NCBI RefSeq assembly: GCF_014874095.1
Contig: NZ_JADBEB010000001.1
Location: 2,852,001-2,916,000, forward strand
Source of the DNA: Plantactinospora soyae
Lineage (GTDB): Bacteria; Actinomycetota; Actinomycetes; Mycobacteriales; Micromonosporaceae
DNA: 64,000 nt
Reading direction: 5' to 3'
Shown: positions 17,340 to 26,725 of the stretch, one piece after another
Layout of the letters: every line of letters starts with the position of its first letter
How positions within the stretch are numbered: the stretch's first letter is position 1
The notes under the pieces: generated by a model
Told to the model about the DNA's origin: nothing
Databases searched by the model: none
What the model saw: only the letters and a program-made list of their open reading frames with translations
Made by a program: the position numbers and the translations under genes

Positions 17340-20300
17340 GTGAGCAAGCGGCCGAAGACAGCGAGCCCGTTCCTGTCGCGTCTCCGTTGGCCGGCCGGTC
17401 GGCTTCGCGACATGCCGATCTGGTCGAAGCTCGGTCTTATCATGATCGCGCCGACCATCGCGGTCGTCGTGGTCGGTACGACCGGCATCGTCGACCACAT
17501 GGGAACACTGGACGACGCCAACCAGGCCCACACTCTGGCGACCCTCTCCGAGGCGTCCGGGCAACTGGTGCACGACCTCCAGGACGAGCGGGCCAACGCG
17601 GTGCTGCTGCTCGGCACGACCAACGCCGCGCGACGCAAGGAATACCTGGAGCTCTACAACAAGGTGCACGGGCGGGTGGACGGCGCCAAGGGCCCGTACT
17701 CCGAGCGCCGCGCCCAGCTCGACGAGCTCCCAGCCAACTTCGACGCCCTGCTCGGCCGGATCGACCAGAGCCTCGCCGACCTACCCGGACTCCGCAGCCA
17801 GGTCATCAACCTCAAGCTTCAGCTCACGACCGCCGTACAGCAGTACGAGGGTCTGATCAACGAGCTGCTGGACATCCGTGACCTCGCCTCGCAGCTGGCC
17901 GGCGACACCTCGCTGAGCGACCGGATGCGGGCCGGTGCGTTGACCGCGCGCGGCAAGGAGTTCCTGTCGATGCGCCGCGTCGTGGTGCACCGCGCCCTGA
18001 TCGACAATCGGCTGACCCCGGCGCTGCGGACCGACTACATCGCGACCGAGACCGGGCAGCAGCAGGCGTTGCAGAGCTTCCAGGCGGTAGCCAGCCGGGC
18101 CGAGTTCGAGTTCTACAACCAGACCGTCGCCGGTGCGGACCAGCGCGAGGTCGACGGCTACAGCGGTTACATCCGCAGCAAGACCGACGAGAGCATGGCG
18201 GACGCGGACTTCAACGCGGACGACTGGGACGCCGCGATGGTCGGCAACGCCGGTCTCATCCGCGCGGTCGAGGTCAAGCTCGACGCCGACGTGCTCGCCC
18301 AGGCCAGCGAGCTGCGCGGCGACGTGCAGCGGCAGGTGTTCCTGGAAACCGGCCTGCTGCTGAGCATGCTGCTGGTGGCCATCCTCTTCGCGTACCTGGT
18401 CGCCCGCTCGATGGCCCGTTCGCTGCGGGAGCTGCGACACGGTGCGCTCTCGATCGCCCAGCACGGCCTGCCGCACGCCGTGTCCCGGCTGCGTGACCCG
18501 CAGTTCACCGCGCAGATGTCGCCCGTGCAGGTCGCCAACCAGATCGCCGAGCCGTTGCCGGTCCGCAGTAGGGACGAGTTCGGCCAGGTCACCGAGGCGT
18601 TCAACGCGGTCCACCTCGAAGCGGTCCGGACCGCTGCGGAGCAAGCCGCGCTGCGGGCGTCGGTCGCGACGATGTTCGTCAACCTCGCCCGTCGTTCGCA
18701 GATCCTGGTCGACCGGCTGATCGGTCACCTGGACCGGCTGGAACGTGGCGAAGAGGACCCGGACCGGCTCGCCGAGCTGTTCCAGCTCGACCACCTCGCG
18801 ACCCGGATGCGGCGTAACGACGAGAACCTGCTGGTGCTCGCCGGCGCCGACTCGACCCGGGTGCAGCGCGAGCCGGCGGCACTGATCGACGTGCTGCGGG
18901 CCGCGCAGTCCGAGGTCGAGCACTACACCCGGATCGACTTCGGGATGGTCGACCGGGACATCGAGGTCCAGGCGCAGGCCGTCAACGACCTGGTGCACCT
19001 GGTGGCGGAACTCTTCGACAACGCGACCGCCTTCTCGCCGCCGGACTCCCAGGTGATGGTGGAGGCCCGCCGGGTCGGCGACCGCGCGACGCTGTACGTC
19101 GAGGACCGTGGCATCGGCATCACCGCCGAGCAGTTGCACGACCTCAACGAGCGGCTCGCCACGCCGCCCGCGGTCGACGTGACCGTGTCCCGGATGATGG
19201 GTCTGGTCGTGGTCGCCCGACTGGCGTCCCGGCACGGGGTCCAGGTCGAACTGCGGCCCGGAACCGACCGGGGCACCGTCGCCGACGTCACGCTGCCCAC
19301 CTCGGTACTGATCCCACGGGCGCTCTCCGGCCGGGCGCAACATCCCGGAGGCCTGCCGCCCACGGCGCAGTCGCCGTCGCCGGCCGCCCCGGCCCAGCGC
19401 CCCGCGTTCGGCGCCCCGCTCGCGCTGGAGAGCGGTCCGGCCGCGCCGGCACCGCGCGCCGCCGACCACGACACCGCGCCGGCAGGCCGGCCGTTCAGTC
19501 CGGCCACCAACGGCGGCGGGCACTCCAGCCCGCCGGCCGGCGAGGTACGGGGAATGCCGGCCTGGTCCGACCTGACCGGGGCACGGGCCGGGCTCAACGG
19601 CGGTGACCCGTTCACTCCACGGCTGCCCAACGGGCACGACATCGAGCCACTGCCGCAGCGGCGGGCCTCGGAGCAGGACGCCGAGGCGCTGGGGCCGACC
19701 GACACGATGTCCGGCTTCACCATCCCCCGGCAGCGGCCGACCACGCCGGACCCCCAGCCCGGCGGGTACAACGCGCCACCTCCGGTGTCCGCCCCACCGG
19801 TCTCGGCGCCGCCGTTCGGTGGCACGCCGTCGGCCAGTCCGTTCGGCGGCCCGCCGGCGGCCGCCCCGCCGCCGGCTCAACTGCCACCACCGGCCCCCCT
19901 CGCCCAGCCCGCCGCGTCCGCCGCCGGTGCACCGCCGGCGTGGCCGCCGGTGAACACGCCCGACCGGGAGGCCGCGGCACCGCCGGTCCCCGAGCGGCTG
20001 GCCGCCGCGCTGGACATGACCGCCGAACTGCCCCGGATGGCCCGGCCGGCCGCCGAGGCAACGGCGAACGTGGAGGCCCGGCCGAAGTTCGCCGACGAGA
20101 CGATGGAACTGCCGATCTTCCGCGAGCTGGAGTCGGCCTGGTTCCGCACCCGGCGTACGCCGGAGGAAGCCGGTGTACGTCCGCTGGGAGCCACCACGGC
20201 AACCCAGGCCGCCAGCCGGGCCGGCGCGGTGGACACCGCTGTCCCCGAGACGGTCCAGACCGCATCCTCACCGACGAGTAACGCGGCAATGGTGAACAAC

Positions 20301-20747
20301 CCGGTGCCCGTCACCCAGAGTCCGCCCACCGGCCCGGCCGGCATGGGTGGGTCTCCGGCCGGTGGCAACGGCGCCGGGCGGCCGGGCGAGAGGTCGGGTG
20401 GCTGGCGTACGGCCGCCGACGACGGCTGGCGGGCGGCCATGGCGGCCACCACGGCAGCCACGGCACCGGCTCCCGCCGAGACAACTCAGACCGGCCTCCC
20501 CAAGCGGGTGCCGATGGCCCAGTTGGTGCCCGGAGCCGTGGAGAAGCCAGTCATCTCGGCACAGCGTCGTACACCGGAGGCGGTGCGTGGACTCCTGTCC
20601 GCGTACCACCGTGGGGTGCAGCGTGGCCGCACGAACCCCACAGACGACCAGTCGACCAACCCGGAGGCGACTCCGGCAGGGCAGCAATCCCCGCAGGCCG
20701 ATGTGGGCCCCGCGGCCGCTAGCGGCCAGAAGGAGCATGAAGGATGA
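17340..20747 (+). CDS. cvnA: Conservon sensor-kinase-like protein with NIT domain (CvnA)
   Basis: A 1135-residue membrane protein. TM1 is near residues 33-55, an extracytoplasmic nitrate/nitrite-sensing-type (NIT) helical domain follows to about 325, TM2 ([24 protein letters not shown]) near 330-355, then a HAMP region and a kinase-like core with [20 protein letters not shown] and the ATP-binding N-box [16 protein letters not shown] plus DRGIGI. The last ~450 residues are Pro/Ala-rich and end in a conserved patch ([32 protein letters not shown]). CvnA proteins signal together with CvnB-D as a G-protein-like complex at the membrane in streptomycetes. The tail patch is shared with the minus-strand protein at 24298-26664. 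The stop overlaps cvnB. Confidence 0.9.
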   Translation: MSKRPKTASPFLSRLRWPAGRLRDMPIWSKLGLIMIAPTIAVVVVGTTGIVDHMGTLDDANQAHTLATLSEASGQLVHDLQDERANAVLLLGTTNAARRKEYLELYNKVHGRVDGAKGPYSERRAQLDELPANFDALLGRIDQSLADLPGLRSQVINLKLQLTTAVQQYEGLINELLDIRDLASQLAGDTSLSDRMRAGALTARGKEFLSMRRVVVHRALIDNRLTPALRTDYIATETGQQQALQSFQAVASRAEFEFYNQTVAGADQREVDGYSGYIRSKTDESMADADFNADDWDAAMVGNAGLIRAVEVKLDADVLAQASELRGDVQRQVFLETGLLLSMLLVAILFAYLVARSMARSLRELRHGALSIAQHGLPHAVSRLRDPQFTAQMSPVQVANQIAEPLPVRSRDEFGQVTEAFNAVHLEAVRTAAEQAALRASVATMFVNLARRSQILVDRLIGHLDRLERGEEDPDRLAELFQLDHLATRMRRNDENLLVLAGADSTRVQREPAALIDVLRAAQSEVEHYTRIDFGMVDRDIEVQAQAVNDLVHLVAELFDNATAFSPPDSQVMVEARRVGDRATLYVEDRGIGITAEQLHDLNERLATPPAVDVTVSRMMGLVVVARLASRHGVQVELRPGTDRGTVADVTLPTSVLIPRALSGRAQHPGGLPPTAQSPSPAAPAQRPAFGAPLALESGPAAPAPRAADHDTAPAGRPFSPATNGGGHSSPPAGEVRGMPAWSDLTGARAGLNGGDPFTPRLPNGHDIEPLPQRRASEQDAEALGPTDTMSGFTIPRQRPTTPDPQPGGYNAPPPVSAPPVSAPPFGGTPSASPFGGPPAAAPPPAQLPPPAPLAQPAASAAGAPPAWPPVNTPDREAAAPPVPERLAAALDMTAELPRMARPAAEATANVEARPKFADETMELPIFRELESAWFRTRRTPEEAGVRPLGATTATQAASRAGAVDTAVPETVQTASSPTSNAAMVNNPVPVTQSPPTGPAGMGGSPAGGNGAGRPGERSGGWRTAADDGWRAAMAATTAATAPAPAETTQTGLPKRVPMAQLVPGAVEKPVISAQRRTPEAVRGLLSAYHRGVQRGRTNPTDDQSTNPEATPAGQQSPQADVGPAAASGQKEHEG

Positions 20748-21148
20748 CATCTACGCAGGATCTCGGTTGGCTGCTGGCCAACTTCGCCGATCGTGTGCCC
20801 GGCGTCGCCCACGCGATCGCTGTTTCCGCGGACGGTCTGCTCCTGGCGTCGTCACGCGACCTTCCGCGCGACCGGGCGGATCAGCTCGCCGCGATCGCGT
20901 CCGGCCTGGTCAGCCTCACCCAGGGAGCGGCGCGCTGCTTCGAGGGTGGTGCCGTGCTGCAGACAGTGGTCGAGATGGACAATGGTTTCCTGTTCCTGAT
21001 GTCCATCTCGGACGGATCGTCGTTCGCGGTCCTCGCCGCCCGCAGCTGTGACGTCGGACAGGTGGGGTACGAAATGGCACTCCTCGTCGATCGGGTAGGT
21101 GACGCGTTGACGCCGCCGACCCGGGCCGCCGCGGGAATGCTCAGCTAG
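20744..21148 (+). CDS. cvnB: Roadblock/LC7 domain protein (CvnB)
   Basis: The 134-residue protein is a single Roadblock/LC7 fold: [32 protein letters not shown] at the start, then [19 protein letters not shown] and a C-terminal helix ([19 protein letters not shown]). Roadblock proteins act as partners or regulators of small Ras-like GTPases; here that is CvnD. The ATG overlaps the cvnA stop by four bases, so the stoichiometry is probably coupled. Typical second gene of a conservon. Confidence 0.93.
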   Translation: MTSTQDLGWLLANFADRVPGVAHAIAVSADGLLLASSRDLPRDRADQLAAIASGLVSLTQGAARCFEGGAVLQTVVEMDNGFLFLMSISDGSSFAVLAARSCDVGQVGYEMALLVDRVGDALTPPTRAAAGMLS

Positions 21149-21251
21149 TGGTACCCGGCTGACGCCAGACGACAGCCGGTGCGACGACAATGGAACAATG
21201 ACGAACTCCAGGGTTTGAGTCTCGGGTACGACGAGAAGGGGGTGAACGGCG

Positions 21252-21632
21252 ATGATGGCCGAACGCGACGAGCCGACCGGCGCGCTGGTGCGGCCATACG
21301 CCGTCACCCGTGGTCGTACCAGGCCGAGGCTCGACATTGCCCTGGAAGCGCTCGTCGAAACGACGGTGCGCGGTCGGTCCGCCGGGAACGGCAATGGCGG
21401 CCAGGGCCGGGAGCATCAATACATCGCCGCGCTGTGTGATGGTCGGCTGCAGTCGCTCGCGGAGATCGCGGCGCGGATGCAGTTGCCGCTTGGAGTGGCT
21501 CGGGTCCTTATCGCCGACATGGCTGCCGATGGCATGGTGGCGGTGCACGAACCGACAATTCTGGACGACTCAAACGACGCGGTGGGCACTGAACTGCTGG
21601 AGAGGGTGCTGAGTGGACTTCGCAGGCTCTGA
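21252..21632 (+). CDS. cvnC: DUF742 protein (CvnC)
   Basis: 126 residues matching DUF742: RPYAVTRGRTRPRLDIALEALVETT, followed by a winged-helix-like part with LCDGRLQSLAEIAARMQLPLGVARVLIADMAADGMV. The C-terminal part resembles a DNA-binding fold, but in conservons the protein acts with the sensor/GTPase complex. ATG 21252 (a second ATG follows directly) has GAAGGGGGTG upstream. The end overlaps cvnD by 20 bases. Confidence 0.93.
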   Translation: MMAERDEPTGALVRPYAVTRGRTRPRLDIALEALVETTVRGRSAGNGNGGQGREHQYIAALCDGRLQSLAEIAARMQLPLGVARVLIADMAADGMVAVHEPTILDDSNDAVGTELLERVLSGLRRL

Positions 21633-22221
21633 CATGTCGCACCGCCCAACGGCCGGGCGCGTGACATCGGCGAAGATCGTCATCGCCGGTGGCTTTGGCG
21701 TCGGCAAGACGACGCTGGTCGGCTCGGTCTCGGAGATCACGCCGCTGACCACCGAGGCGATCATGACGTCGGCTGGTGTAGGTGTCGATGACACCCGCCA
21801 GGTGCCGGGCAAGACGACCACGACGGTCGCCATGGACTTCGGTCGGATCTCGATCGACCGGGACCTGATCCTGTACCTGTTCGGCACGCCGGGCCAGACG
21901 CGTTTCTGGTTCATGTGGGACGAACTGGTGCGAGGGGCGATCGGGGCGGTGGTCCTTGTGGACACCCGCCGGTTGGCCGACTGCTTCGCGGCCATCGACT
22001 TCTTCGAGCATCGGCGGCTGCCGTACCTCGTGGCGATCAACTGCTTCGACGGTATGCAGTATCACGACCCGCAGGATGTGCGGGACGCGCTGGCCATCTC
22101 CAGTGACGTTCCGGTCGTCGCGTGCGACGCCCGGAACCGGGAGTCGACCAAGCACGTGCTGATCTCGCTGGTCGAGTACGTGCTGACGATGCGGCGTACC
22201 CGCGCCGTCGCCCCCGCCTGA
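21613..22221 (+). CDS. cvnD: Conservon Ras-like GTPase (CvnD)
   Basis: A 202-residue small GTPase. The P-loop GGFGVGKTT lies near residue 20, a switch-like region TTVAMDFGRI follows, then G3 in LYLFGTPGQTRFWFMWDEL and a divergent G4 (NCFDG instead of NKxD). It probably cycles between GTP and GDP states under control of CvnA and CvnB. The GTG start inside cvnC gives the N-terminus MDFAGSD, similar to streptomycete CvnD; ATG 21634 is the alternative. Confidence 0.93.
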   Translation: MDFAGSDMSHRPTAGRVTSAKIVIAGGFGVGKTTLVGSVSEITPLTTEAIMTSAGVGVDDTRQVPGKTTTTVAMDFGRISIDRDLILYLFGTPGQTRFWFMWDELVRGAIGAVVLVDTRRLADCFAAIDFFEHRRLPYLVAINCFDGMQYHDPQDVRDALAISSDVPVVACDARNRESTKHVLISLVEYVLTMRRTRAVAPA

Positions 22222-22238
22222 CCGACGCGTACGTCGGT
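22221..22238 (+). terminator. Short perfect hairpin at the end of the conservon
   Basis: ACCGACG pairs perfectly with CGTCGGT around the four-base loop CGTA, starting at the last base of the cvnD stop codon. No T-run follows. Confidence 0.5.
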
Positions 22239-22686
22239 CGGCGGGAGCACGCCGCTCGTCGGTGTCGTTCCTGCCGGACGACGCCGTCGAGCTCGCGCTG
22301 CGCTGCCGGCTGCCCTGGTCCTGACTGGGCGGTCGGCGCTCTGCCGCGGCGTCGGCGACCCGGCCTTGGCGTCCGGACAGGACGGTTGCTGCCGGCCCGG
22401 CAGGTCAGCACGCCCGAGCAGGCCTGTCGGCGCGCTCAGGTACCACGTGCAGACCGACGCCGGCCCCGTCGTCGTACCTGTTGTCCGGCCGGCGCATCGC
22501 GCTGTCCCACGTCGTCGCCCGGCGGGCCCGGTGCCGGCTCGTGGTGGCTTGTGGTGCACCGGCAATCGGCCGGGCGGGCACCCCGGGTGGGCAGAGCCGG
22601 CTCGCGCAGCGCCCCGGCCGACCCGAACGGTCCCGGTCAGCGGTGCACGGGCATCCGGTCCGGGGGCGGCGTGCAGGAGCAGGTGG
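22239..22686. other. Convergent intergenic region without recognisable gene
   Basis: About 450 bases between cvnD and the minus-strand binding-protein gene. Several overlapping open frames exist on both strands, but none has a start site plus protein-like composition. A 20-codon frame at 22262-22324 is the only one with natural-looking residues. No repeat or RNA signature was recognised. Confidence 0.4.
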
Positions 22687-23898
22687 TCAGGAGACCCGGC
22701 TCCAGGCACCCGAGGAGACCGTGAAGACACCGAGCGAGTCCGCGTCCATCCCGCCGTGCCGGATCGGCGCGAACGAGTACGCCCCGGCGATCCCCTCGGT
22801 GATCTGGTTGCCCAGGTAGGCCCGCAGCCGGCCCCGGTCGACACTCTTGGCGAGCCGGGCGGCGTTGACGACGAGCTGTAGCGCGTCCGAGGCGTACGGG
22901 GCGAATCCGCTGAACGAGCCGTGCTGGTGGACGTAGCGGTAGACGAAGTCCCGACGGGCCAGCCCGGCGGTCGTGGTGTTGGTCAGCGACGAGCCGCCGA
23001 GCGAGATCGGGTGCACGGCGTACGCCCCCTCGACCGCCGGCGCGTTCTCCGGGGAGAGGGTCTCCTCGGCGACGGCACCGGAGTCGAAGAGGATCGGTCC
23101 GGTGTAGTCGGCCTTCCGCAGTGCCCGGGCGGCGGCGCCGGCGTAGGGCGCGGTCGCCCAGACGATCACCGCCTCGGGGTTCTTCCCAGCGATCCGTTCC
23201 GCGGCCGGGCCGAAGTCGGCGTTCTCGGCGCGCGGCAGTCGTACGCTCCGGACCAGTTCGCTGTCCACGCCCCGCAGAGCCGCTGTGATGGCCCGTACGC
23301 CCGAATCTCCGTGTGCGCCACTCGCAGCCAGCAGGGCGACCCGTTCGTGCCGCTGCGTGCGAATGAGCTGGGCCAGCGCCCGGGCCACGTCGCGGGCGTC
23401 CGGTGTCAGCCTGAAGACGAAGGTCCGCTGGGCCAGCGGAAGGGTGATGTTGTCGGCGCCGGCGAAGGAGATGAACGGCAGTTGCTGCTGCTGTGCGACG
23501 GGGGCGATCGCCAGCGAGGTCTCGGCGAGACAGCCGCCGATCAGCGCGTGCACGTTCTCGCGGGTGGCGAGTTCGGCGGTGTGCTGGGCGGCGACGCGCG
23601 GGTCGCTGGCGTTGTCCCGGACGACGAGTCGGATGTTGCGGCGGAGGTTGCCGACCGGCACGCCCACCTCGTTGAGGGTGTCGGCGGTGATCTGGAGCGC
23701 GCGTTCCTGCTGCACTCCCAGGACCTTGCCGACCCCGCTGAGTTCGAGGCTCGCGCCGATCACCAGTTCCTTGGCGCCGGTGCCGGGCGGCCCGGTCTGC
23801 TCCTCGTCCCGGCCGCAGGCGGCGAGCAGGGTGGTTGCCGCCGCCGCCAGGAGACCACGTCGACTCAGCGTCCACGCCTCGACTGCCGGTCCGGCCAT
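22687..23898 (-). CDS. Branched-chain-amino-acid-type ABC substrate-binding lipoprotein
   Basis: 403 residues. The N-terminus LSRRGLLAAAATTLLAACG combines an Arg pair and a lipobox (LAAC), so it is an exported lipoprotein. The mature chain is a type I periplasmic-binding fold: LVIGASLELSG, then RNIRLVVRDNASDP, VHALIGGCLAETSLAIAPVAQQQQLPFISFAGAD and the late YLGNQITEGIAGAYSF, as in LivK-like receptors. No permease or ATPase gene is adjacent, so it may work as an orphan receptor or with a distant transporter. Its position next to a conservon is suggestive of a sensing role, but unproven. ATG has AAGGGTGG upstream. Confidence 0.85.
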   Translation of the reverse strand: MAGPAVEAWTLSRRGLLAAAATTLLAACGRDEEQTGPPGTGAKELVIGASLELSGVGKVLGVQQERALQITADTLNEVGVPVGNLRRNIRLVVRDNASDPRVAAQHTAELATRENVHALIGGCLAETSLAIAPVAQQQQLPFISFAGADNITLPLAQRTFVFRLTPDARDVARALAQLIRTQRHERVALLAASGAHGDSGVRAITAALRGVDSELVRSVRLPRAENADFGPAAERIAGKNPEAVIVWATAPYAGAAARALRKADYTGPILFDSGAVAEETLSPENAPAVEGAYAVHPISLGGSSLTNTTTAGLARRDFVYRYVHQHGSFSGFAPYASDALQLVVNAARLAKSVDRGRLRAYLGNQITEGIAGAYSFAPIRHGGMDADSLGVFTVSSGAWSRVS

Positions 23899-24027
23899 CC
23901 GACGCCACCCTTCATGCCCTGCTCACAGGGGTTGCCTACGGTTCCGCCGGTATGGTCGCGGCCGGTGTGGTCCGCCGTCAACTCTCGGGGCTGTGGTGAG
24001 AAACACGCAGGCCAGGACGTGCTTGGG

Positions 24028-24045
24028 ACTGACTGGCCGGTCAGT
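24028..24045. promoter_or_regulatory. 18-bp near-perfect palindrome upstream of the binding-protein gene
   Basis: ACTGACTGGCCGGTCAGT has perfect ACTGAC/GTCAGT arms and a GGCC centre; only one base pair is mismatched. It lies 130 bp upstream of the minus-strand lipoprotein start and could be a repressor operator. Confidence 0.4.
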
Positions 24046-24087
24046 TGATCAGTTCCGGCCGAACGGCCGGTTCGTCCCGCCCCGCAG

Positions 24088-24117
24088 CCGACCGTTCCGG
24101 CTACCCGGGACGGTCGG
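24088..24117 (-). terminator. Hairpin downstream of the IS110-like-domain gene
   Basis: CCGACCGT at 24088-24095 pairs perfectly with ACGGTCGG at 24110-24117. It lies about 180 bp after the stop of the leftward gene ending at 24298 and may terminate it. The rest of 23899-24297 holds no recognisable gene. Confidence 0.35.
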
Positions 24118-24297
24118 GGACCCCGACGACCCACCGAACCGGCGGTCGGCCGGTCCCGTTCGGCGTCCGGCGGTCCAACGCTCGGTGGGGAGTGGCCGGC
24201 CCGTCCGGAAACGCGTCGTCGCGCCCGCCGGGACGCCGGCCACCCCGCGTGGGGTACCGGACTTCCTCGGCGAGCGCGACAGTCGGGCGTACGCCCG

Positions 24298-26664
24298 TCA
24301 GGAGCGGTAGCCCGCTGAGCGGTACTCGTAGTCCATGTTCTCGGCCCGCTCGTCAGGATCCCGGCTGAAGTCCCAGCCGCCGGCCGCCTCGCGGCCCGGA
24401 CGGCCGCCGACGGCGTAGCCGCCGATCTCCTGGCCACGTCGCCAGCCCCGGAAGTAGCCGGTGGTGTGTTCGGCGATCCGTGCCGCGTCCCGGACGATCC
24501 GCAGTGGCCGCTCGTCCCGCAGCGGAGAACCGGGCACCAGGTTCGCCTGGGGTACCCGCTTGGGCAGCCCAGCCCCGGTCGAGGCGCCCACCGACGGCCG
24601 AGCTGCCTGCTCGGCGGCCCGCCATCCGGTGTCGGCCGTCGACGACCACTCGACCTCGGGGGTCTCCTCCTCGTCGGAGTGGCCGGTGAACCAGGCCGAC
24701 CGGGCCGCCGCGAAGATCAGCAGATCGCCGTCGCCCTCGTCGGAGACCGGAGGCGCGCTGGTCTCGACATTCCGGCGGGGTAGCGGAGCCGGCTCCGGCA
24801 GAGCCGCGTTCGCCTGTTCCACCAGCCGCAGCGGTGGATTGTCGGCGGGGAGTCCGTTGTGTAGCGCCCGGTCGGCGAGCGGCGGCGGCTCGACCAGCCG
24901 CAGCGTCGGCGGCTCCGGCGGCAGGTCGTCCGCCTGCCACGGCGGCGTCACCCGCCCGTCCGTCGGGGCCGGGCTGACCGTCGGGGCCGGGCTGACCGGT
25001 GCGTCCCGGTTGGTGGGCTGGCCACCGTGGTACGACGAGTACGCCGAGGGAACCTGCCCGGCGGCCCGGTCGTCCTGCTCGTCGGAGTTGACCAGCGGCC
25101 AGTTCGCCCGGGACCCCGGCGGTGGGGTCGGCTCGGGGCGGACGGCCGGTACCGGCACGGTGAGCCCGGCCGCGGAGAAGGTCCCCTGCCGGGTCGGGGA
25201 GTCCCCATTGGTCTTCGGCCGAGGTGTGATCGGCGTCGGCCGCTGCCGCTCGTTCCGGGCGTTGTTGATCGCCGCGGTGGTGAGGGTGGCCCGGAACGGT
25301 TCGCCCGCCTCGGCCGGCGGGATCGCGCCGCGTCCGGACGACATCGGCGTGATGCCGGGCGGCGGTGGTGGCGGCGCGGAGACCGGCCGGTTGGCCGGCG
25401 CTTCGTGGTGGTAGGCCGGCGGCGCGGAGGAGGGGGCCGACGATCGCGACTCCCGGGGCGGGCCGGAGACCGGCATGACCGGCATGGAGAGCGTCGCGGC
25501 GGGTGCCATCGGCGGCGCGGAGGCGGGAGTGACCGGCGGCGGGGCCATCGGCGGTGGTGCGATCGGTGCCGGTGCGACCGGGGGCGGACCCAACGGCGCG
25601 GGCGTGACGGGAGTGCCGCTGGCCGCTGCCGGCTGGTGCCGGTTCCGGCGGCCACCGCTGGGCAGCGGTTCCCGGGACGGGGACGATGCCGCAGGCAGCC
25701 CCGGGGAGGAGGGCGTCACCGTCGGCAGGTCGACGGGAGCGGCTCGCCGACCGGCGCGGCGAGGGGTCGGGTTCGGCGTCGAGACCCGGGAGGACAGGGT
25801 GCCGACCAGCGCGTCGCAGCCGGCGTCGCAGGCGCGTACCGCCGCCACCGCCTGGCGTACGGTCTCCGCCGCGGCGGAGGTGAGCGCCTTGCTGGTGGTG
25901 CCGCGCCGAGGCGTCTCCGCGATGGCGACCCGCAGCGCGGTGACGGCCTCGGTGATCACGGCGGCCTCGGCGACACCGTCCGCCGCGAGGTGCGCGGCGA
26001 TGGCGTCGGTGGCGACCGAGGTGTCCCGGCCCCGCGCGCTGGTGCCACCGAGCATGCCGGGCTCGGGAAGCGCGTCCAGCACCGCGAGGGAGACCGGCTC
26101 GGCCGGGTCGGGGTAGGCCCGCAGTGCGGCCGGGTAGAGCTCGCGCAGCACCTCGCGCAGGGCCACGGCGGCGGCGTGCCGGCCGTTGGCGAGCGCGGCG
26201 TGCGCGGCGAGCACCGGCTTGAAGCCGATGAGATCGCGAGGCGCGGGCAGGGTGGCGGCGGACAGGGCGCCGGCCTGTAACGCGCGGGCGAGCCCGACGG
26301 CACGTCGTTCGGCCGGGGCGGCCTCCCGCTCCTCCAACGACTCGTCGTCGGCGAACCGCTCGGCGAAGTCGTCGACCGAGTCGTCGTCCGCGATCGCCAG
26401 TGGACGACCGGCCGCGCTCAGCAACGACGTCACCATGTGGTCGTCGCTGTCCGCCGCGACGGCCGCGCCGCTCGGACCGCTGCCCCGTTCGACGAGCACC
26501 GTACCGAGCCGGGCGTAGCCGGCAGGGTCATCGGTGATCTCGCAGACATGGAGCAGCCTGCCTGCGTCGTCGACCACCGCAGAGGTCAGTGTCGTCGCGG
26601 CCGAAGCCGGCCGACCCGCTGAATCCGCCGAGGCCAGACCGCAGTACACCCGCACGAGCGCCAC
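24298..26664 (-). CDS. Protein with IS110-transposase-like N-terminus and CvnA-like C-terminal tail
   Basis: 788 residues. The N-terminal ~90 residues (ALVRVYCGLASADS, AVVDDAGRLLHVCEI, ADDDSVDDFAERF) resemble the DEDD domain of IS110 transposases. Residues about 150-280 form an Ala-rich helical region (LIGFKPVLAAHAALANGRHAAAVAL, LYPAALRAYPDP). Then comes a ~350-residue Pro/Ala-rich linker and a C-terminal patch (DLLIFAAARSAWF, DTGWRAAEQAA, GLPKRVPQANLVPG) that closely parallels the CvnA tail. No IS ends or target duplications were seen, so it looks like a resident cellular protein. GTG 26664 is chosen because GGGAGGAGG (26673-26681) lies eight bases upstream. Role unknown; the shared tail suggests a common partner with CvnA. 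Confidence 0.65.
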   Translation of the reverse strand: MALVRVYCGLASADSAGRPASAATTLTSAVVDDAGRLLHVCEITDDPAGYARLGTVLVERGSGPSGAAVAADSDDHMVTSLLSAAGRPLAIADDDSVDDFAERFADDESLEEREAAPAERRAVGLARALQAGALSAATLPAPRDLIGFKPVLAAHAALANGRHAAAVALREVLRELYPAALRAYPDPAEPVSLAVLDALPEPGMLGGTSARGRDTSVATDAIAAHLAADGVAEAAVITEAVTALRVAIAETPRRGTTSKALTSAAAETVRQAVAAVRACDAGCDALVGTLSSRVSTPNPTPRRAGRRAAPVDLPTVTPSSPGLPAASSPSREPLPSGGRRNRHQPAAASGTPVTPAPLGPPPVAPAPIAPPPMAPPPVTPASAPPMAPAATLSMPVMPVSGPPRESRSSAPSSAPPAYHHEAPANRPVSAPPPPPPGITPMSSGRGAIPPAEAGEPFRATLTTAAINNARNERQRPTPITPRPKTNGDSPTRQGTFSAAGLTVPVPAVRPEPTPPPGSRANWPLVNSDEQDDRAAGQVPSAYSSYHGGQPTNRDAPVSPAPTVSPAPTDGRVTPPWQADDLPPEPPTLRLVEPPPLADRALHNGLPADNPPLRLVEQANAALPEPAPLPRRNVETSAPPVSDEGDGDLLIFAAARSAWFTGHSDEEETPEVEWSSTADTGWRAAEQAARPSVGASTGAGLPKRVPQANLVPGSPLRDERPLRIVRDAARIAEHTTGYFRGWRRGQEIGGYAVGGRPGREAAGGWDFSRDPDERAENMDYEYRSAGYRS

Positions 26665-26725
26665 GGCGTCGTCCTCCTCCCGAGACACAAGGGTGTGCCA
26701 AAGACTGATGCTCCCTGGTAAGGGG

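Noticed and set aside
17781-19880. 700-codon frame antisense to cvnA
   Set aside because: Shadow of a real gene; no recognisable domain and no ribosome-binding site.
22262-22324. 20-codon frame (starts VSFLPDDAVELAL) after the conservon terminator
   Set aside because: Residues look natural, but there is no ribosome site and no context; too short to support.
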